A DNA stretch of 64,000 bases, taken from assembly GCA_023229845.1 (NCBI GenBank), contig JALNYK010000014.1, positions 1 to 64,000 on the forward strand, in the 5' to 3' direction. Of the stretch, positions 60,311 through 64,000 are shown piece by piece. This stretch comes from Gallionella sp. (GTDB taxonomy: Bacteria; Pseudomonadota; Gammaproteobacteria; Burkholderiales; Gallionellaceae). A program made the translations under genes and the position numbers. Each line of letters starts with the position of its first letter. Position 1 is the first letter of the stretch. The notes under the pieces are model-generated. The model searched no databases and was not told where the DNA came from. It worked only from the letters and a program-made list of their open reading frames with translations.

Positions 60311-62064
60311 ATGGACACCATCCTTTTTTCAACCGTCAATTTACCCTTCTTTATCTGCCACACTTCATCGGCAACCTCGATCACATGACTATCATGCGTG
60401 ATGAAGAGCAGAATCTTGCCTCGAAATAATTCGCGCAAATGTTGCACCACCATATCTCGCGTCTGCCCATCCAGCGCACTGGTTGCCTCATCAAGAATGA
60501 GCACATCTGGTTTGCGCACGATCGCTCGCGCCAGGCCAATACGCTGTCGTTGCCCGCCTGAAAAATTGGCGCCTTGATAGTCCAAGCGGGTATCGAGCCC
60601 TTGCGGAAGCGAATCGATGAACTCCCCCAGACCTGCTGTCTCTATCGCCACCTGCATCTCCGCATCGGAAATCGCCAATCCAAATGCGATGTTCTCTCTC
60701 ACACTACCGCTGAATATCCGCGTCTGTTGCTCGACCAGCACCACCCTGCGACGCAGGGACGCCAGATCGATCTGATCGTACGACAAACCATCTATTTGCA
60801 ACTCACCTGACATGGGGGGCAACAATCCGAGCAACACATCCGAGAGCGTGGATTTCCCGGAGCCCGATTTGCCCACAAGAGCATAGCTGCGCCCTGCTTC
60901 CAGCTGCGCAGAAACTCCTGTTAAAACTGTTTTGCCAAGAACATATCCACAGGACAGGCTCGACATCCCGATATTGCTAACGGAAGAAATTATCCTGCCT
61001 CCAGATGAGATCGATTTTCCCGTCGGGGCTTTTCCAATAATGTCATCCAAATCAAATGCTGCACGAATATCGATTGCAACTCGCCCCCCCGAGGCAACTG
61101 CCGTGCCAAGAAAAGAAAGTATTCGAATCAGCATCGTCGTTACGGTAAAAAAATATATTGCGGAAAAATCCTGGAGAAAACCGCCCGAGGGAAACAAAAC
61201 AATCAGTCCGAGCACAATCAATATCAGCCCGGGCAGGGAACGAGAGCCGTGATTAAATACGTCCAGAAGAAACAGCACGCGCCCATAACGATGGATAAAG
61301 TTTCGATAGCGCTGAGCAACAAATTCCTCTCCGGCCATTGAGCGAATGGAACGAATGCCATTAAAGGCCTCGATAAACGTGGTGTTCGCTTCACGCGACA
61401 ACTGCGCAGATTCGTTACTCCAGGCAAAGACTCTCTTCATTGCGAATCCGATAGACAGCCCGGACAGCAAAAGAAACAACAGCGTCAACTTGAAAACCGG
61501 GAGAGAAAATATCAACAAAACAATCAGCCCAATAATCGCGGCGATCAATGCGGACAACGTCTGCGCCAGATGAAAGAATACCTGGCCTACCCGCACAGCC
61601 TCATCTCCGGCAAGCGCAGTGTAATGCCCTACCGTGCGCCGATATATCTCTGCCAACGGCTCAAGCACCAGAACACGAGAAAACGTTCCGCCACTCAAAT
61701 GAGCCAGAATGCTTTTTGAAACCCAAGTATTCAAAGTTATCTGAGCAAACCCAACGGCGATTCGGACGCCGAGCAGCAACAGGAACAACCATAACCAGGT
61801 GCGCGGCTCATCTGGCAGCCCTATTGTCGCCACAATAGCATGCCAAAAATCGACTACCGCCGAAGATACTCCGGAGCTCCCTTGTCCATTACCGCCGGCG
61901 AGCGGCATCATTACGCTCAACGCAGCGTACTCAAGTAGCACTCCCAGTGCCGCGACAATCACTGCCAGCTTCGCGGAGGGGAAATGGCGGAATACATACG
62001 ATGCGAAATGCGGCAAGTAGGAAACCACCTTCAACAGGCCATAGGGATTCATTTGGTTCGACAT
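60307..62064 (-). CDS. ABC exporter/flippase with fused ATPase
   Basis: 585 residues: six-helix membrane domain (about 20-330) and nucleotide-binding domain. Walker A VGKSGSGKST, Q-loop VEQQTRIFSGSV, signature SGGQRQRIGLARA, Walker B VLILDEATSALD. The MsbA/PglK-like layout suggests it flips a lipid-linked oligosaccharide or exports a glycolipid. AT-richer than the housekeeping genes. Confidence 0.9.
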   Translation of the reverse strand: MSNQMNPYGLLKVVSYLPHFASYVFRHFPSAKLAVIVAALGVLLEYAALSVMMPLAGGNGQGSSGVSSAVVDFWHAIVATIGLPDEPRTWLWLFLLLLGVRIAVGFAQITLNTWVSKSILAHLSGGTFSRVLVLEPLAEIYRRTVGHYTALAGDEAVRVGQVFFHLAQTLSALIAAIIGLIVLLIFSLPVFKLTLLFLLLSGLSIGFAMKRVFAWSNESAQLSREANTTFIEAFNGIRSIRSMAGEEFVAQRYRNFIHRYGRVLFLLDVFNHGSRSLPGLILIVLGLIVLFPSGGFLQDFSAIYFFTVTTMLIRILSFLGTAVASGGRVAIDIRAAFDLDDIIGKAPTGKSISSGGRIISSVSNIGMSSLSCGYVLGKTVLTGVSAQLEAGRSYALVGKSGSGKSTLSDVLLGLLPPMSGELQIDGLSYDQIDLASLRRRVVLVEQQTRIFSGSVRENIAFGLAISDAEMQVAIETAGLGEFIDSLPQGLDTRLDYQGANFSGGQRQRIGLARAIVRKPDVLILDEATSALDGQTRDMVVQHLRELFRGKILLFITHDSHVIEVADEVWQIKKGKLTVEKRMVSI

Positions 62065-62067
62065 ATC

Positions 62068-63159
62068 TCAGCCGTTCGGATAATCGAACCACATATACTG
62101 CTTCCAACGTAAAAGTTGCGACATCCCTGTTGCACGCAACAAGCGCCTCAACAAGCGCCACATGCCGCTTCGCCCTTGCCAGAAATACCGGCCAGCGCGA
62201 TGCCAAACAACAATACTGTTTTTTATCGTCCTGGCTGCGGCCGCATCAAATACTCCGGCCGCCTCTGCCTTTTCGATCATGAAATAGGCCTCGCTGAAGA
62301 ATCGATAACCGCAAAGCGCTACTGCCAGCTTGCGAATGGATGCAGCATCTTTTTCCGCCACCAGCAGTCTCCAGTCGCGCACATACACCACATCCGCCTC
62401 CCATATCCGCGCCGAAAGAGAGGGACTATTTTCATAAACATCGAAAACTTCTCGCTGATACCAGTCGCCGTCAGCCCCCTTGGCGCGATAACTGCGCGCC
62501 ACGCTTACATCCAGCAGCCGCATTCCCTCCGCAGTAAGCAGTTCATCCACCTCTCCCCAAGTAGGCCCGCCCTCATAGGGTCCAATATTGTTGGTCACGC
62601 CACTGCTGACATTCACCTCGATCTCTGCCAGCAGAATATGTTTGCGTCTGGCATCGCCCAAGCCCTTGAGTATTTCCAGTTCGGCCCCTTGAACATCCAA
62701 TTTAATGATGTCCACATCCGTCACTTTTTGTTCGCTCAACACTTCGTCCAGGCAGCGCGTCTGAATCTGGACTTCGCGAATGGGGTAAATGTAACTATTG
62801 TCCGGGCTGGCAAATTCACTGGCAGGATTCACCGGATACAGCGAACTGCCCGTCGGACAATTGAGCATGTGCAAGGTCCGCTCGCCTCCCGCCGCGGCCA
62901 ACCCAATGGGCAGCACATGAAATAGATCCGCATATGGAGAGTCCGAGAAGAGCGCTTTCAGCTTCTCATAGCTTTCCTGATGGGGCTCAAAAAGGTAAAA
63001 ATCCACAACGCCCTCATATGAGCGCCAGTGCGGCTGCATCCCACCTGCCGAGCCGACATCCACACCAATCATAGGCTCATTGCCCAGAATGGCCTTCTTG
63101 ATGGGGAGCAACGACATTGCCCTCAATTCTCTGCGCTGCTTTAAAAAACGACGAATCAT
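62068..63159 (-). CDS. FkbM-family methyltransferase (second)
   Basis: 363 residues from ATG at 63159 with AGAGGAAG 5-7 bases before it. MIGVDVGSAGGMQPHW, VDFYLFEPHQESY, VTDVDIIKLDVQGAELEIL and LLAEIEVNVSSG are family marks. The C-terminal third (about 250-363) is extra, helical and basic, unlike the usual FkbM domain. Stops 3 bases before the ABC transporter start. Confidence 0.85.
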   Translation of the reverse strand: MIRRFLKQRRELRAMSLLPIKKAILGNEPMIGVDVGSAGGMQPHWRSYEGVVDFYLFEPHQESYEKLKALFSDSPYADLFHVLPIGLAAAGGERTLHMLNCPTGSSLYPVNPASEFASPDNSYIYPIREVQIQTRCLDEVLSEQKVTDVDIIKLDVQGAELEILKGLGDARRKHILLAEIEVNVSSGVTNNIGPYEGGPTWGEVDELLTAEGMRLLDVSVARSYRAKGADGDWYQREVFDVYENSPSLSARIWEADVVYVRDWRLLVAEKDAASIRKLAVALCGYRFFSEAYFMIEKAEAAGVFDAAAARTIKNSIVVWHRAGRYFWQGRSGMWRLLRRLLRATGMSQLLRWKQYMWFDYPNG

Positions 63160-63187
63160 CCGACTTCCTCTGCACTCAACCAAACAG

Positions 63188-64000
63188 TTATACGTATCCC
63201 ATTACGAACTTCCGTGCATATTTCCTCGCAAGCGCCATCTGATCCTTCAATAGTGTTTCCTTTGTCAAATGAGACTTGAGACGCTCCTCATTCTGGTTGC
63301 GGTAGATCACCTGAAGCGCCATCCGCTCCCCCGATTTGACGAGGCTGCCACGATGCAACAGGTGCGGCCCATCAAACACCAAGGCCTGTCCTCCCTGGCT
63401 GAGGTAAGCGATCTCTTGCTTGGCCAATGTATTGGCCAGCTCGGTTCCTGCAAGAACATCGTCACCGAAATGACTGGAACCCTGAAACGGCTTTGGCAGC
63501 TCCATAAAAATACGACGCAACTCTGCATGCCTAGCCAGAGGGCGATAGTGCGCCTTGCGCACATATTTCGCATAACGATCCCCCACCACCCGATCCAGCG
63601 CCTTGTGCATGCGAAAGCGACACTCCGATATCTCCCAGCGATTGCTGCCGGGAATGGCCCGGGTCGCACCATTTTCTTCATCCACGGATGTAACGTAGAT
63701 CATGGACTTGGGCAAACAGTCTCCCTCGTCGACATGCAGATATTGCATTGGGCTATCCGCCAGTCCTACATCCGAATATAAGCTCTGGTACCAGTCCTGC
63801 TCCGGGCACGAATATTCCAATCCTGCCCCCAGCAAAGTCAAGCGATTCCGCTTAAGCTCGCTCAGTACATCGAAAATTCCCGCTTCTTTTGCCGCTCGCT
63901 TGATCGATTTCCACAACGGGGAATTAAAGGCCACATTAATCACCGCCCGGTTAAACCGATCCGACAGAGCCCTTTGGCGCAACTCGGGCCTATGTTCCAA
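63188..64000 (-). CDS. Phytanoyl-CoA dioxygenase (PhyH)-like protein, cut at the window edge
   Basis: At least 270 residues; the 5' end lies past base 64000. Fe(II)/2-oxoglutarate dioxygenase text: YLHVDEGDCLPKSMIYV (H-x-D), AIPGSNRWE, and FDGPHLLHRGSLVKSGERMALQVIYRN (second His and Arg). In polysaccharide loci such enzymes may hydroxylate sugars or small side groups. Same strand as the rest of the set. Confidence 0.8.
   Translation of the reverse strand: MEHRPELRQRALSDRFNRAVINVAFNSPLWKSIKRAAKEAGIFDVLSELKRNRLTLLGAGLEYSCPEQDWYQSLYSDVGLADSPMQYLHVDEGDCLPKSMIYVTSVDEENGATRAIPGSNRWEISECRFRMHKALDRVVGDRYAKYVRKAHYRPLARHAELRRIFMELPKPFQGSSHFGDDVLAGTELANTLAKQEIAYLSQGGQALVFDGPHLLHRGSLVKSGERMALQVIYRNQNEERLKSHLTKETLLKDQMALARKYARKFVMGYV

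Noticed and set aside
1..64000. tRNA, rRNA, transposase or prophage genes
   Set aside because: I read both strands for cloverleaf ends, rRNA text, integrase and capsid-like proteins and saw none, though short tRNAs could be missed by eye.

Overview
The window is a chromosomal segment of a betaproteobacterium, with gene content like the Nitrosomonadales/Gallionella-Sideroxydans group. This is inferred from the long second IF-1 beside a cold-shock gene, the yqgE-ruvX-pyrB-pyrX order, the glycine-riboswitch gcvTHP operon, and the arsenic and metal genes. Most genes are GC-rich. Patches at 960-1620, 6590-7500, 39650-40900 and 56000-64000 look more AT-rich and hold accessory genes. I see no rRNA, tRNA, CRISPR array, transposase or prophage.

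Layout. 0.1-10 kb: apaH, a two-gene orphan module, cspA-infA, a fructosamine kinase gene carrying two extra palindromic segments, a lipoprotein, a PfkB kinase, a CPA2 antiporter, an Abi-like gene, a YecA/SEC-C protein and a SulP transporter. 10-18.7 kb: arsR-arsC-acr3, a thioredoxin/DsbD-like membrane protein, a CDF metal exporter, an antiporter, an MscS channel and a divergent DapB. 19-20.2 kb: an XRE/AbiEii toxin-antitoxin pair. 20.4-26 kb: a likely glucosylglycerate-type compatible-solute locus with two glycosyltransferases, a TM-helix channel-like protein, and a fusion of a mannosyl/glucosyl-3-phosphoglycerate phosphatase to a glycerate kinase. 26-30 kb: a Ca2+-type P-ATPase, dgkA, a small membrane protein and tpx. 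30-35.2 kb: gcvT-gcvH-gcvP behind a tandem glycine riboswitch whose second aptamer has a greatly enlarged P2. 35-44 kb: xth, a DUF4124/glutaredoxin-like protein, prlC with a small in-frame repeat, an EndoIII-like glycosylase, an HNH nuclease, a HepT/MntA-like pair, and pyrX-pyrB. 44-52 kb: ruvX, yqgE, trkH, trkA, an inositol-phosphatase family gene, a thioredoxin-like protein, rsmE, a tautomerase and argA. 52-64 kb: a minus-strand surface-polysaccharide locus (sugar-nucleotide enzymes, glycosyltransferases, methyltransferases, an ABC flippase-like protein and a dioxygenase cut by the window edge).

The strongest unusual theme is short structured repeats. GTAG-hairpin pairs resembling REP/BIME elements occur at several sites. 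A MITE-like inverted-repeat family occurs at 30.1 and 44.1 kb. A third family, with ends ATAACCAGC and GGCTAGTAGTT around a variable hairpin, has three copies at 3.1, 11.4 and 30.2 kb. One copy lies in frame inside the fructosamine kinase gene between 6-bp direct repeats. Another splits the end of a MITE, and the third sits inside a REP-like pair. Other repeats lie in frame in prlC and inside the P2 hairpin of the glycine riboswitch. Repeats here therefore enter genes and RNA switches at positions where the product can probably still fold.

The second theme is osmoadaptation and ion homeostasis. The putative glucosylglycerate locus, two MscS/TM-helix proteins, TrkAH and two cation/proton antiporters all fit a cell that manages osmotic and ionic stress.
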